Part shown: one piece after another, positions 9,615-19,027 of the stretch | How positions within the stretch are numbered: position 1 is the first letter of the stretch | Layout of the letters: each line of letters begins with the position of its first letter | Source: Bacillus sp. FJAT-49711 | GTDB lineage: Bacteria; Bacillota; Bacilli; Bacillales; Bacillaceae_C | Direction of reading: 5' to 3' | Assembly (NCBI RefSeq): GCF_018343715.1 | Contig: NZ_JAGYPL010000001.1 | Coordinates: 372,001-436,000, forward strand | DNA: 64,000 bases | Notes under the pieces: model-generated | What the model was told of the DNA's origin: nothing | Database searches by the model: none | What the model saw: the letters and a program-made list of their open reading frames with translations, nothing else | Program-made: the position numbers and the translations under genes

Positions 9615-10772
9615 GTGGCAGATAAAGAAAGCCGTGGCACAAATAAGCTTGACTTAAAAACAAAAATTAGAAATAACTTAATAGAGAGGCGAAACGAGGC
9701 GAAAATCATAAGAAGAATCGTAGCAATTATTACACTAATTGTATTGCTAGTTGCAGGTGGGGTAGGATTCATTGGATATAATTACATCAAATCCGCTTTA
9801 CAGCCTGTTGATCCAAACAATAATAAACAAACTGAAGTCGATATTCCAATCGGATCCTCAACGACATCCATCGGTAAACTTCTTCAGAAAAAAGGCATAA
9901 TAAAAAATGGGACTATTTTTAAATACTATGTTAAGTTAAATAACATATCAGGATTTCAGGCAGGTAATTATAAATTTACTCAATCTATGACGCTTGAGGA
10001 AATAGCGGCTACATTGCAAACGGGTAAGCTTGTAAGGGAAGCATTATTTAAAATGACCATTCCAGAGGGGCTTCAACTCGATCAGATTGCTAAAATAATC
10101 GCGAAACATACAGGTATGTCATCGGAAGAGATTACAAAAAAGCTTGACGATCCAGAATTAATTAAGCAACTTATGAAAAAATATCCTGAGATTTTGACGG
10201 ATGATATTTTAAATGAAAATATTAAACATCCACTCGAAGGATATTTATTTCCAGCTACTTATTCTTTTTATGAAGAAAAACCTTCGTTAGAATCAGTTAT
10301 TGGTGAAATGCTATCGCAAACAAAGAAAATCGTTGTAAAATATTCGGGAACGATGGAAGAAAAAGAAATGAATGTCCATAAGCTTCTCACAATGGCATCA
10401 TTAATTGAAAAAGAAGCTACTGAAAAAGCAGATAGACATAATATCTCAAGTGTTTTTTATAATCGGATAAAGCAAGGCATGCCTTTGCAAACAGATCCAA
10501 CTGTATTGTACGCACTGGGAAAACATAAAGATAGAACATTATATGAGGATTTAAAAGTAGATTCTCCTTATAATACGTATAAGCATGAAGGTCTAACGCC
10601 TGGACCAATTGCTAATGCAGGCGAAACATCAATAGAAGCAGCTCTAAATCCTGCAAAAACGGAATATTTATATTTTCTCGCTGAATACGGAACAGGGGAA
10701 GTTCATTACTCTAAAACATTGGAAGAACATAACGCTTTGAAGGATAAATATATTACGAATAAAAGGGACTAA
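9615..10772 (+). CDS. mltG: Endolytic murein transglycosylase MltG (YrrL)
   Basis: The 385-residue protein has a basic cytoplasmic tail, one membrane segment at about residues 35-55 (AIITLIVLLVAGGVGFIGYN), and an extracytoplasmic YceG domain. The catalytic glutamate lies in ASLIEKEA near residue 262, followed by the substrate-groove motif LQTDPTVLYALG and GPIANAG. MltG cuts nascent glycan strands and sets their length at the divisome or elongasome. The GTG start at 9615 has a ggggga site 8 bases before it. It follows the yrzB terminator and so needs its own promoter. Confidence 0.93.
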   Translation: MADKESRGTNKLDLKTKIRNNLIERRNEAKIIRRIVAIITLIVLLVAGGVGFIGYNYIKSALQPVDPNNNKQTEVDIPIGSSTTSIGKLLQKKGIIKNGTIFKYYVKLNNISGFQAGNYKFTQSMTLEEIAATLQTGKLVREALFKMTIPEGLQLDQIAKIIAKHTGMSSEEITKKLDDPELIKQLMKKYPEILTDDILNENIKHPLEGYLFPATYSFYEEKPSLESVIGEMLSQTKKIVVKYSGTMEEKEMNVHKLLTMASLIEKEATEKADRHNISSVFYNRIKQGMPLQTDPTVLYALGKHKDRTLYEDLKVDSPYNTYKHEGLTPGPIANAGETSIEAALNPAKTEYLYFLAEYGTGEVHYSKTLEEHNALKDKYITNKRD

Positions 10773-10792
10773 GCTATAGGGGGTTTCATTTC

Positions 10793-11446
10793 TTGGACGA
10801 TTCTATCAAGAGTTATCTTGAATCATTTATACAAGAGAGAAATTTATTTTTTAAAGAGTTGGAACAGTTTGCTGTAGAACATCGAGTACCTATTATGGAA
10901 CCAACAGGAATCGAAACGATGCTGCAAATGTTGAGAATCCAAAATCCAAAAAGGATACTGGAAATAGGCACAGCGATTGGTTATTCAGCTTTAAGAATGG
11001 CTGATGTGCTTCAAGACGCGCAAATTGTTACGATGGAGATGGATGAAGTAAGAATAGAGCAAGCCATGGCGAATATTAAAAGATCTGAAATGGAAAGTCG
11101 AGTAACAGTGATAGAAGGAAATGCTTTGGACTTATATGAAAAAGCGGCTGCCCATGGACCATACGACGCCATTTTCATCGATGCAGCGAAAGGCCAATAT
11201 GTAAAATTTTTCAATATGTACAAAGAACTTTTAACAAAACATGGCTGCATTTATACAGATAACGTATTATTTAAAGGAATAGTAGCAGGGAATAATCAAA
11301 CTGAAAATAAACGATTATCTAGTGTTGCGGAAAAAATAAAGAAATTTAATCATTGGCTTTTTGAACAAAAGGATTTTACAACGGTTATCATTCCTGTAGG
11401 CGACGGATTGGCAATCAGTAAAAAAATAGATGTTGGGAGTCTTTAG
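10793..11446 (+). CDS. trmR: tRNA 5-hydroxyuridine methyltransferase TrmR (YrrM)
   Basis: The 217-residue protein is a class I SAM-dependent O-methyltransferase of the COMT/CaffeoylCoA-OMT type. The SAM-binding motif is [16 protein letters not shown], the metal/catalytic stretch is [13 protein letters not shown], and YTDNVLFKG follows. In B. subtilis, YrrM/TrmR makes mo5U34 from ho5U34. The TTG start has taggggg 9 bases before it. The usual next genes yrrN/yrrO, which make ho5U, are missing here; udk follows directly after one base. Confidence 0.85.
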   Translation: MDDSIKSYLESFIQERNLFFKELEQFAVEHRVPIMEPTGIETMLQMLRIQNPKRILEIGTAIGYSALRMADVLQDAQIVTMEMDEVRIEQAMANIKRSEMESRVTVIEGNALDLYEKAAAHGPYDAIFIDAAKGQYVKFFNMYKELLTKHGCIYTDNVLFKGIVAGNNQTENKRLSSVAEKIKKFNHWLFEQKDFTTVIIPVGDGLAISKKIDVGSL

Positions 11447-11447
11447 G

Positions 11448-12083
11448 ATGGACCGTAAACCCGTTATCATTGGAGTAGCAGGAGGATCAGGTTCTGGTAA
11501 AACGAGTGTAACAAATACAATATATGAAACCTTTAAGGGACACTCCATACTGGTTATTGAACAAGATTATTATTATAAAGATCAAGGGCATCTTCCGATG
11601 GAGGAGCGGCTGAAAACGAATTATGATCATCCTCTTGCTTTTGACCATGACCTTCTCATTAACCATCTTGAAAGACTTTTATGCTATGAATCGATTGAAA
11701 AACCAGTGTATGATTACAAGCAACATACAAGATCGGATAAAACGATTCATGTCGAACCGAAAGATGTCATAATAATTGAAGGAATTTTAGTATTAGAAGA
11801 CGAGAGATTGCGCAATTTAATGGATATAAAAATATTTGTTGATACGGATGCTGATTTACGAATTATTCGGCGCTTAGTAAGGGATATGGAAGATCGGGGA
11901 AGATCATTCAATTCGGTGATAGCACAATATTTAAATGTTGTGAGACCTATGCACAACCAGTTTATTGAACCGACGAAACGATACGCTGATGTCATCATTC
12001 CAGAAGGTGGGCAAAACCATGTCGCCATCGATTTAGTAGCAACAAAGATTAAAACTATTCTTGAACAAAAGTCATTTTTGTAA
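11448..12083 (+). CDS. udk: Uridine/cytidine kinase
   Basis: The 211-residue kinase phosphorylates uridine and cytidine to their monophosphates in pyrimidine salvage. The P-loop is [13 protein letters not shown] near residues 9-21. The nucleoside-binding DHPLAFD, the metal-linked IIIEGILVL and the lid RDMEDRGRS follow in normal order. ATG 11448 is chosen since gggag lies 8 bases before it; the trmR stop (TAG) ends two bases before the ATG. Translation is likely coupled to trmR. Confidence 0.96.
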   Translation: MDRKPVIIGVAGGSGSGKTSVTNTIYETFKGHSILVIEQDYYYKDQGHLPMEERLKTNYDHPLAFDHDLLINHLERLLCYESIEKPVYDYKQHTRSDKTIHVEPKDVIIIEGILVLEDERLRNLMDIKIFVDTDADLRIIRRLVRDMEDRGRSFNSVIAQYLNVVRPMHNQFIEPTKRYADVIIPEGGQNHVAIDLVATKIKTILEQKSFL

Positions 12084-12114
12084 TACGATAGCATAGATAC
12101 TATTATATGTACTA

Positions 12115-12139
12115 TGACGCGCCTGCGATAGGCGCGTCA
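12115..12139 (+). other. Perfect 10-bp hairpin between udk and greA
   Basis: tgacgcgcct pairs perfectly with aggcgcgtca around the loop gcgat. No T-run follows, so it is not a standard intrinsic terminator. It may stabilise mRNA ends or be a factor-assisted stop. Confidence 0.7.
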
Positions 12140-12192
12140 TCATGTATTACATACACAAAATTTGGAATGTATCTGATAAGGAGTGAAGGGAT

Positions 12193-12669
12193 TTGGCTAC
12201 GGAAAAGGTATTTCCTATGACGGAAGCTGGAAAAGAGAAGCTTGAACAGGAGCTTGAATATTTAAAATCAGTTAGAAGAAAAGAAGTGGTAGAACGCATA
12301 AAAATTGCCCGCAGCTTTGGCGATTTATCGGAGAACTCCGAATATGATTCGGCTAAAGAAGAGCAGGCATTTGTAGAAGGACGAATTACTACGATTGAAA
12401 ATATGGTTCGCAATGCAAAAATCATTCAAGATGACGAATTAAATTCTGATATCGTTACACTCGGAAAAACAGTTACATTTGTTGAACTGCCAGATGGCGA
12501 TGAGGAAACATACACAATTGTAGGAAGTGCAGAGGCTGACCCATTTGAAGGCAAAATCTCAAACGATTCTCCTATTGCCAAAAGTTTACTCGGCCACAAA
12601 GTAGATCAAGAAGTAACAGTCCAAACACCTGGAGGAGAAATGAGAGTTCGACTCCTTTCAATCAAATAA
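12193..12669 (+). CDS. greA: Transcription elongation factor GreA
   Basis: The 158-residue factor helps RNA polymerase cleave backtracked transcripts. The N-terminal coiled coil carries the acidic tip [16 protein letters not shown] (about residues 38-53), which reaches the active site. The C-terminal FKBP-like domain includes [18 protein letters not shown]. The TTG start has aaggag 9 bases before it. A strong terminator follows. The length is standard. Confidence 0.97.
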   Translation: MATEKVFPMTEAGKEKLEQELEYLKSVRRKEVVERIKIARSFGDLSENSEYDSAKEEQAFVEGRITTIENMVRNAKIIQDDELNSDIVTLGKTVTFVELPDGDEETYTIVGSAEADPFEGKISNDSPIAKSLLGHKVDQEVTVQTPGGEMRVRLLSIK

Positions 12670-12676
12670 ACCTTTG

Positions 12677-12717
12677 AACACGATTCCATTTCTATAATGG
12701 GATCGTGTTTTTGTTTT
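12677..12717 (+). terminator. Terminator after greA
   Basis: aacacgattccatt pairs with aatgggatcgtgttt around tctat, followed by TTTTGTTTTT. A second, larger hairpin lies just after it. Confidence 0.93.
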
Positions 12718-12728
12718 TGGAATTGCTT

Positions 12729-12787
12729 GAATTGTTCGGAATTTGTTTGAGTGCCTGGCACTCGAACAATTTGAACAATTCTTTTTA
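12729..12787 (+). repeat. Long inverted repeat with GAGTGCC/GGCACTC core and T-tail
   Basis: The outer arms gaattgttc/gaacaattc (12729-12737, 12773-12781) enclose inner arms centred on gagtgcc tg ggcactc at about 12748-12762; about 25 pairs form with few mismatches. It ends in CTTTTT. It may be a second terminator, but the GTGCCTGGCAC core recalls interspersed palindromes in other Bacillaceae. Confidence 0.75.
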
Positions 12788-12842
12788 TTGTTGGTTATTC
12801 ATCTCGAAGAACAGGGCAACAATGGTTTTTGAGGTGGTTTTT

Positions 12843-14606
12843 ATGCGAGGAAGGCGAATTAGGTTTTTGTCGGCGATTATGGTTGTCATGATGTTGGTTA
12901 TGATTGTAAGGCTGATGCAAGTGCAATTATTTTTTACTGAAAATTTTACGAAGCATCATGTGAATCTTTTAAATGAGAGTGTTAGGCAAAGGACTCAAGA
13001 GGTTTTAATTGACGATGGCAGAGGACATTTTTTAGATAATGAGGGACTGCCACTTTCATACGATGAAAAAATTGTACTTGTTTTATTTCCTTTTCTAAAA
13101 AATATTGAGTGGGATGAAAATCGGCTTGCTAATATTATGAATATCCAAAAAGAAGAGGTAGATCGAATATTAAATAATGCGAAAAAGCCATTAATTTATG
13201 GAGAAATTTCGTCAGTACAGGCTAAAGAAATAACAAAAATGAATATACCAGGACTATATGCAATTAAAAAAAAATACCCATCTACAAACAATATTGCTAG
13301 TCAACTTATTGGTGTTATAGGGGAGAACAGTGAAGAATTTTGGAAAAGGTATCCTGATAAAAAAAGTACTGGATCACTAAAAATAGGTGTTACTGGTATG
13401 CAGAAAAATTTTGATGAATTTTTAATCGCCGAAAATCCCTCCAAACTCGTTTTTCATGTTGACGGTATTGGCGCACCTTTATTTGGAATAGATGTCAAAT
13501 ATTCAGGTCAAAGCAATCCTTATTATCCACTAATGGTAAAAACCACCATTGATAGTCAATTGCAGAATGGTATGGAAGCCTTATTAGATAAACATAACAT
13601 TACAAAAGGCGGTGCATTGCTTCTAGATATTGAAACAGGAAATATTTTAGCATCCGCTTCAAGACCGACGCTTAATCGCGACAATCCATTTTCGGACGAT
13701 GGAACAGCAGATATGATGCTAGAACAACATATTCCGGGTTCAGTATTTAAAACAGTTGTAGCTGCTGCTGCAGTTGATAAAGGATTTGTTGATAATAATG
13801 AGCAATTTAATTGTTCTCTTACGATCCGAGGTGAACCTGCTGAAAGAGATTTAGGACTTCTTCCTCTAGAGGAAAGTTTTTCTAGAAGCTGTAATAAAAC
13901 ATTTGCCGAATTGGCTGTCAGATCGATGGAGGAAAGCCCTAATTTATTAGAGGATTATGCTGAACAGCTTGGTTTAACCGGATTTTCAGGGTGGCAAGGC
14001 GATGTTTTCTATTTAAAAGATTTTAAGCAATTTACACAAGCATCTGGAAGAATATTTACATCTGATGAAAATAGAAAAGATCAAAATTATGTAGGACAAA
14101 CAGGAATCGGCCAGCATGAAGTTCGCGTCTCACCTCTTGGTGTAGCAAATATGATGGCTACAATTGCTAGAGGTGGAGAAAAGAAAACAATTCGGGCGGC
14201 AACTGAAATTCAGTATGCTGATAGTGGAGTGCTATTTCAATTTCCAGAACAAAAAGGTAAAGGCGATCATATCTCGACATCTACAGCAATGAAGCTTCAA
14301 TCATTGCTTCGGAAAGTTGTAACCGATGATGAAGGAACGGGAAGCTTTTTTCAAAATTTACCATATGAGGTCGCTGGAAAAAGCGGTACGGCTGAAACAG
14401 GTGTTGAGAAAGACGGGGTTCAGCTTCACAATAAATGGTTCGCGGGCTATTTTCCTTTTGATCAGCCTAAATATGCTCTCGTCGTAGTAAATTTAGGTGT
14501 TCCTGGTGACCAAGGAGGCATTAATCCTCTTTTTGGAGATATCGTTACGATGGTTTTTCAAACAAATCAAGCAGAAAATAATGAAGTGAAACGAATAGAA
14601 GAGTAG
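12843..14606 (+). CDS. pbpI: Class B penicillin-binding protein PbpI (YrrR)
   Basis: The 587-residue transpeptidase has one N-terminal membrane segment (about residues 6-24, LSAIMVVMMLVMIVRLMQV), a dimerisation domain, and a transpeptidase domain. The active-site serine is in PGSVFKTV (SxxK) near residue 302, SxN is in SRSCNKTFAE, and KTG-like KSGTAE is near 513. Class B PBPs cross-link peptidoglycan; B. subtilis PbpI is sporulation-linked (PBP4b). ATG 12843 with gaggtgg 5 bases upstream is preferred to longer forms that would run into the greA terminator. It precedes yrrS. Confidence 0.9.
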   Translation: MRGRRIRFLSAIMVVMMLVMIVRLMQVQLFFTENFTKHHVNLLNESVRQRTQEVLIDDGRGHFLDNEGLPLSYDEKIVLVLFPFLKNIEWDENRLANIMNIQKEEVDRILNNAKKPLIYGEISSVQAKEITKMNIPGLYAIKKKYPSTNNIASQLIGVIGENSEEFWKRYPDKKSTGSLKIGVTGMQKNFDEFLIAENPSKLVFHVDGIGAPLFGIDVKYSGQSNPYYPLMVKTTIDSQLQNGMEALLDKHNITKGGALLLDIETGNILASASRPTLNRDNPFSDDGTADMMLEQHIPGSVFKTVVAAAAVDKGFVDNNEQFNCSLTIRGEPAERDLGLLPLEESFSRSCNKTFAELAVRSMEESPNLLEDYAEQLGLTGFSGWQGDVFYLKDFKQFTQASGRIFTSDENRKDQNYVGQTGIGQHEVRVSPLGVANMMATIARGGEKKTIRAATEIQYADSGVLFQFPEQKGKGDHISTSTAMKLQSLLRKVVTDDEGTGSFFQNLPYEVAGKSGTAETGVEKDGVQLHNKWFAGYFPFDQPKYALVVVNLGVPGDQGGINPLFGDIVTMVFQTNQAENNEVKRIEE

Positions 14607-14849
14607 TATTTATAATAAATGGAAGTTTGATTTGCAATAGTGTTTTCATGATCATGTGAATTTTGAATGCTACAAAATGACTGAGACGCTTTTTAAAAAA
14701 ATAAAGATCACAATGAGTGTATCCACTATGACTTTTAGGCACAAAGTCAGGAGTGGCATTTAATGAAAGCAGTACGGCGATCTTTTCGAGAACAAGGTCA
14801 CACGAATCCCTCCAACTGCTTTCTTTAAGTCCATTTCTGACTTTTTTAA

Positions 14850-14878
14850 TTCACGTTTTCTCTTATCCGTGTTATGAT
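14850..14878 (+). promoter_or_regulatory. Candidate sigma-A promoter for yrrS-mtnN
   Basis: TTCACG (14850-14855) and TATGAT (14873-14878) are spaced 17 bases and lie just before the yrrS start. The -10 matches five of six bases and the -35 four of six. The 240 bases before it contain no convincing gene. Confidence 0.5.
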
Positions 14879-14906
14879 AATGTCAATCGAAATGGAGGTT
14901 GATTTT

Positions 14907-15545
14907 GTGCCCATTGATTATAATCAGTCTGGTCCGCGTTCTGAGAAGCGGGCTAAACGTAGGAAAACAAACATTATTTTAAATTCACTGATTGCTATAG
15001 TCATTATTTTAATTCTTCTTGTTGGTAAAAATATTTTCTTCAGCAACCCTAAGTCCGAACCTAAGCAAACGAGTGGACAGGAAATTGAGAATAAAGAAGA
15101 AAAAAGCAAGGGTAACGAAGAAAAAGCTGTTGATGAAGATCCTAAGGAACAATCTGATAAGGGAGAACAACTAAATAACGAGGAAGAAACCAATAATTCC
15201 GGCAATATTGAACAAGAGAGCAATGAGCCAAATGTAGAAAAAGTAATTGTAAATCCTGATTGGAAACCCGTTGGAACAGTACAAACTGGACATCAACCAT
15301 CTTATGAAATGGGTTCTGTAGATTGGGAGGAAAAGGAAAAGGCTGCAGCCTATGCGATAGATGCACCGGTTGAAAATATGACTACATGGTGGCTTAGACG
15401 TGGAGAGGATCCAGAAAACCAATCGATTTTAACCGTTTCAGCAAATGGCAGCTCAGATACATATGAAGTTTATATTGAGTGGGTGGATGGTGAAGGTTGG
15501 AAACCAACTGAGGTTAAAAAACTGATTGAAAACGATAGAAAATAA
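14907..15545 (+). CDS. yrrS: DUF1510 membrane-anchored protein YrrS
   Basis: The 212-residue protein starts with a basic tail (SEKRAKRRKTN), one membrane segment at about residues 25-45 (ILNSLIAIVIILILLVGKNI), then a long low-complexity acidic stretch rich in E, K and N. The C-terminal DUF1510 domain includes VDWEEKEKAAAYA and TWWLRRGEDPENQSIL. The domain is outside the cell; the function is unknown. The GTG start at 14907 is chosen because ggagg is 8 bases upstream. In B. subtilis it is paired with pbpI, as here, which hints at a cell-wall role. Confidence 0.85.
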   Translation: MPIDYNQSGPRSEKRAKRRKTNIILNSLIAIVIILILLVGKNIFFSNPKSEPKQTSGQEIENKEEKSKGNEEKAVDEDPKEQSDKGEQLNNEEETNNSGNIEQESNEPNVEKVIVNPDWKPVGTVQTGHQPSYEMGSVDWEEKEKAAAYAIDAPVENMTTWWLRRGEDPENQSILTVSANGSSDTYEVYIEWVDGEGWKPTEVKKLIENDRK

Positions 15546-15575
15546 TTGAACTGATTTTGAAAAGAGGTCATCAGC

Positions 15576-16268
15576 TTGAAAATTGCTATCATTGGAGCAA
15601 TGGAAGAAGAAGTATCGCTTTTGCGTAGTAATATTACAGATAAACAAATGAATGAAGTAGCAGGCTGTGAGTTCACATCTGGGCAAATTGGCGAAAAAGA
15701 AGTCATTTTACTTAAATCAGGAATTGGAAAAGTTAATGCAGCAATGTCCACTACTATCTTATTGGAGAAGTATAAGCCCGATTTGATTATTAATACAGGT
15801 TCAGCTGGGGGCTACAATCCTCAGTTAAATATTGGAGACTTGGTTATTTCTACTGAAGTGCGCCACCACGATGTTGATGTGACGATCTTCGATTATGAAT
15901 ATGGTCAAGTCCCACAAATGCCGCCTGCATTTCTTGCAGATCCTTCCTTAATAGAAACGGCGCTTAAAGCTGTGAAAAATATTGAAGGGATACAAGCAGT
16001 AGAGGGGTTAATTGCGACTGGGGATTCTTTTATGAATGATCCGGAGAGAGTTGAATTTGTCCGAAATAAGTTTCCAAATCTACAGGCTGTTGAAATGGAG
16101 GCCGCAGCTATTGCACAGGTTGCCTATCAATTTAAAGTTCCATTCGTTATTATTCGTTCTTTATCTGATATAGCTGGGCAAGAATCTAATATATCTTTTG
16201 ATGAATTTTTAGATAAAGCTGCAGTGAACTCTGCTAATTTAGTGTTAGAAATCGTAAAATCACTATAA
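15576..16268 (+). CDS. mtnN: 5'-methylthioadenosine/S-adenosylhomocysteine nucleosidase
   Basis: The 230-residue enzyme removes adenine from MTA and SAH, recycling the by-products of polyamine synthesis and methylation. Clear motifs are [12 protein letters not shown] at the N-terminus, [18 protein letters not shown] and [14 protein letters not shown]. The aspartate in IIRSLSDIA is the general acid. The TTG start has gaggt about 8 bases before it. In B. subtilis yrrT lies before and mccA-mccB after mtnN; both are missing here, so methionine-to-cysteine conversion must be encoded elsewhere or be absent. Confidence 0.96.
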   Translation: MKIAIIGAMEEEVSLLRSNITDKQMNEVAGCEFTSGQIGEKEVILLKSGIGKVNAAMSTTILLEKYKPDLIINTGSAGGYNPQLNIGDLVISTEVRHHDVDVTIFDYEYGQVPQMPPAFLADPSLIETALKAVKNIEGIQAVEGLIATGDSFMNDPERVEFVRNKFPNLQAVEMEAAAIAQVAYQFKVPFVIIRSLSDIAGQESNISFDEFLDKAAVNSANLVLEIVKSL

Positions 16269-16271
16269 AGA

Positions 16272-16302
16272 AAAGGACTCTCAGAATATGGAGAGTCCTT
16301 TC
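16272..16302. terminator. Bidirectional terminator between mtnN and pepF
   Basis: aaaggactctc pairs perfectly with gagagtccttt around agaatatg. T-rich sequence on the + side and A-rich flank on the - side allow use by both convergent genes. Confidence 0.88.
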
Positions 16303-16306
16303 ATTC

Positions 16307-18103
16307 TTATTTACCCTTAGTCATTTCCATAAATTCTTCTACATCTTTAATGCAAAGCTTTACTCCTTCTTCCCAAAATTCCCGCTTCGTCAAATCAACT
16401 CCAAGGTGCTTCATTGCAAGGTCTTCAACCATCATCGAACCTGTATCTTCAAGCATAGCCATGTATTTAATCTCATAGCCTTTCCCTTCTTTTACTGCTT
16501 GTGCGTAAATGCCGAGAGAGAATAAAAAGCCGAAGGTGTATGGGAAATTGTAAAATGGTACACCTGTTATAAAGAAATGCAATTTCGATCCCCAGAATAA
16601 TGGATGATATTCTTTAAGAGAATCTAAATAAGCTTCTTTTTGAGCTTCTTCCATTAATTTATTTAACCGTTGTTTGCTGACGATGCCATTTTTTCGTTCT
16701 TCGTAAAAACGAGTTTCAAACAGAAATCTAGCATGAATATTCATAAGCAATGCAACTGAACGTTGGATTTTATCCTCAAGGAGGGCAAGTTTTACGTCAT
16801 CGTTTTCTGCATTATTTACTGCCGCATCGGACACGATCATCTCGGCAAAGGTAGAAGCTGTTTCCGCTACATTCATAGCGTAGCTTCTATTTAAAGGGTG
16901 CGTATCCTTCAGTGCGTATGAATGAAAAGCATGACCTAATTCATGGGCTAGAGTAGACACATTTGATGGAGTTCCAGAGTATGTCATGAATATCCTTGAT
17001 TGATCGTTTACTGGGAACGATGTGCAAAATCCACCAGGACGTTTGCCAGGACGATCCTCAGCTTCAATCCAGCGATTTTCAAATGCTTTTTCAGTAAATG
17101 ATGTTAGCTCATCACCAAAATCTTGGAAGTGTTTCAAGATGAATTCTGCGCCTTCTTGATAACTATATGTCTTATTGACTTCACCAACTGGAGCATCTAG
17201 GTCATACCAGCTTAATTTATCCACTCCAAGAAGTTCTGCCTTTCTTTGCAGAAAGTCGGCAAATGGCTGTTTTAAATCGGAAATGACTTCCCACATAACG
17301 TCCAATGTTTCTTTTTGCATTCTGTTATATGTTAAAGCTTCTTTTAAAATATGATCCCAGCCTCTTTGCTTATAAACGGATAGGCGGAAACCTGATAAAT
17401 GATTTAATGTATTTGCTAAAAGATCAGCTTGTTTATCCCATGCTTTTTCCCATTCTTCAAAAATTTGCTTTCTTATCTTAGGGTCAGAGCTTGAGAATTT
17501 ATTTGCTGCTTGCCCGACAGATAATTCAACTTTTTTTCCGTGTTCTTCAAAAGGAATTTTTACATGTTTGACAATCGTATCATACATTTCTCCCCAACCA
17601 TGGTATCCATCAATGCTTAATGCATTAATCAATGCTTCTTGTTCTTTTGGCAATTTTTCTGCTGCCTTACTGCGTCTTTCATTAAGCACAAACGATAGTG
17701 CTTGTAGAGAATTTTGTTGAAGTAGCCCATTCCATGTATCTACATCAATGTTTGACAACTTATCATCAAAATTCGTTAATATTGTGTTGAAATTTGAACT
17801 TAAAGTTGTTACCATTCCTCTAAGTTCATTCGCTCTTGTATCATTTGTATTCTGTGCTTGAAGACAACTTACGAATGCGCCGGCTTGTCTAATATTTTGA
17901 GAAACCACTTGAAGCTTTTCAAGTAAGCTCAATAATGAGGAATCATTTGTATTTGTAGGTATTACCCATGAATCAACCGCTCCCTCAAAGGCTTGCAGGT
18001 CTTTTTTTAGTTTTTCCAAATGCTCTATGAATTGTGGGGAGGTACTCCCTCCTTTAAAAAAGACATCTAAATCCCAAGTTAACTTATATGTAGTTGTTGT
18101 CAA
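16307..18103 (-). CDS. M3 family oligoendopeptidase (PepF-like)
   Basis: The 598-residue zinc peptidase has the M3 motif HELGHAFHSY (HExxH) near residue 385 and the third-ligand region NVAETASTFAEM after it. The N-terminal PepF/M3B domain starts KLTWDLDVFFKGG. Such enzymes degrade short peptides in the cytoplasm. The TTG start at 18103 is chosen because the gene strand shows AGGAGGAGA before it. The open frame continues upstream to 18385 but would overlap sigK and has no coding character. It is convergent with mtnN and divergent from sigK, and is not part of the usual B. subtilis order here. Confidence 0.9.
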   Translation of the reverse strand: MTTTTYKLTWDLDVFFKGGSTSPQFIEHLEKLKKDLQAFEGAVDSWVIPTNTNDSSLLSLLEKLQVVSQNIRQAGAFVSCLQAQNTNDTRANELRGMVTTLSSNFNTILTNFDDKLSNIDVDTWNGLLQQNSLQALSFVLNERRSKAAEKLPKEQEALINALSIDGYHGWGEMYDTIVKHVKIPFEEHGKKVELSVGQAANKFSSSDPKIRKQIFEEWEKAWDKQADLLANTLNHLSGFRLSVYKQRGWDHILKEALTYNRMQKETLDVMWEVISDLKQPFADFLQRKAELLGVDKLSWYDLDAPVGEVNKTYSYQEGAEFILKHFQDFGDELTSFTEKAFENRWIEAEDRPGKRPGGFCTSFPVNDQSRIFMTYSGTPSNVSTLAHELGHAFHSYALKDTHPLNRSYAMNVAETASTFAEMIVSDAAVNNAENDDVKLALLEDKIQRSVALLMNIHARFLFETRFYEERKNGIVSKQRLNKLMEEAQKEAYLDSLKEYHPLFWGSKLHFFITGVPFYNFPYTFGFLFSLGIYAQAVKEGKGYEIKYMAMLEDTGSMMVEDLAMKHLGVDLTKREFWEEGVKLCIKDVEEFMEMTKGK

Positions 18104-18298
18104 AAAGAATCTCCTCCTTTGTTCATCTCTTTTATTATAGGCTCTTTTCTTATATTTTGTTGTTTTTTTATCCCGAAAGAGATAAATTCTTTTCCAAAAT
18201 ACAAGGTGAAAAGTCGTTATTTCTAATAGACAAGCAAAAGTTACCCAATTTTTACATATACATGGATACATAGGAACAATCTTGTTGGAGGTGAGGAA

Positions 18299-19024
18299 TT
18301 GTCCGGTATCCTTACGGCGATTGGCTATGTAATAAAAGAATTGGTTTTTCTTGTATCGTATGTTAAGAATAACGCTTTTCCACATCCGTTAACCCAGGAA
18401 GAAGAGCAATTGAATTTAAAGAAAATGGCTGATGGAGACGAACATGCCCGTAATCTCCTCATCGAGCATAACTTACGGCTTGTAGCCCATATCGTTAAAA
18501 AGTTCGAGAATACGGGAGAGGATTCAGAAGACTTAATCTCTATTGGAACGATTGGGTTAATTAAGGCGATTGAAAGCTATTCATTCGGAAAAGGGACGAA
18601 GCTTGCCACATATGCTGCTCGCTGCATAGAAAACGAAATATTGATGCATTTACGCGCCTTAAAAAAGACGAAAAAAGATGTTTCACTTCATGATCCAATC
18701 GGGCATGATAAGGAAGGAAATGAAATCTCCTTAATTGATGTATTAAAATCTGAAGCAGAAGATATATTTGATACGATTCAGTTAAATATGGAATTGGAAA
18801 GAGTGAAGGAGTATATTGATGTATTGGATGAACGGGAAAAAGAAGTAATTATCGGTCGGTTTGGCCTGAATTTGGAAAAAGAAAGAACGCAAAGAGAAAT
18901 TGCAAAAGAACTTGGCATTTCCAGAAGCTATGTGTCAAGAATTGAAAAAAGAGCATTGATGAAAATGTTTCATGAGTTTTATCGTGCCGAAAAGGAAAAG
19001 CTGAAAAAAACAAAAGAATCATAA
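18299..19024 (+). CDS. sigK: RNA polymerase sporulation sigma factor SigK (pro-sigma-K)
   Basis: The 241-residue factor drives late mother-cell gene expression. It keeps the hydrophobic pro-sequence ([15 protein letters not shown] at about residues 14-28), which SpoIVFB removes in B. subtilis. Region 2 includes [20 protein letters not shown] and [19 protein letters not shown]; region 4 ends [20 protein letters not shown]. The frame is whole, so no skin-type element splits it. The TTG start has ggaggtgag before it. Confidence 0.96.
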   Translation: MSGILTAIGYVIKELVFLVSYVKNNAFPHPLTQEEEQLNLKKMADGDEHARNLLIEHNLRLVAHIVKKFENTGEDSEDLISIGTIGLIKAIESYSFGKGTKLATYAARCIENEILMHLRALKKTKKDVSLHDPIGHDKEGNEISLIDVLKSEAEDIFDTIQLNMELERVKEYIDVLDEREKEVIIGRFGLNLEKERTQREIAKELGISRSYVSRIEKRALMKMFHEFYRAEKEKLKKTKES

Positions 19025-19027
19025 TAA

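Noticed and set aside
12705-12842. Longer start for pbpI
   Set aside because: It would begin in the greA terminator and run through the long palindrome; ATG 12843 has gaggtgg before it.
18104-18385. N-terminal extension of the M3 peptidase frame
   Set aside because: It would overlap the sigK start, has no ribosome site, and does not read like a family member; the TTG at 18103 has a strong site.
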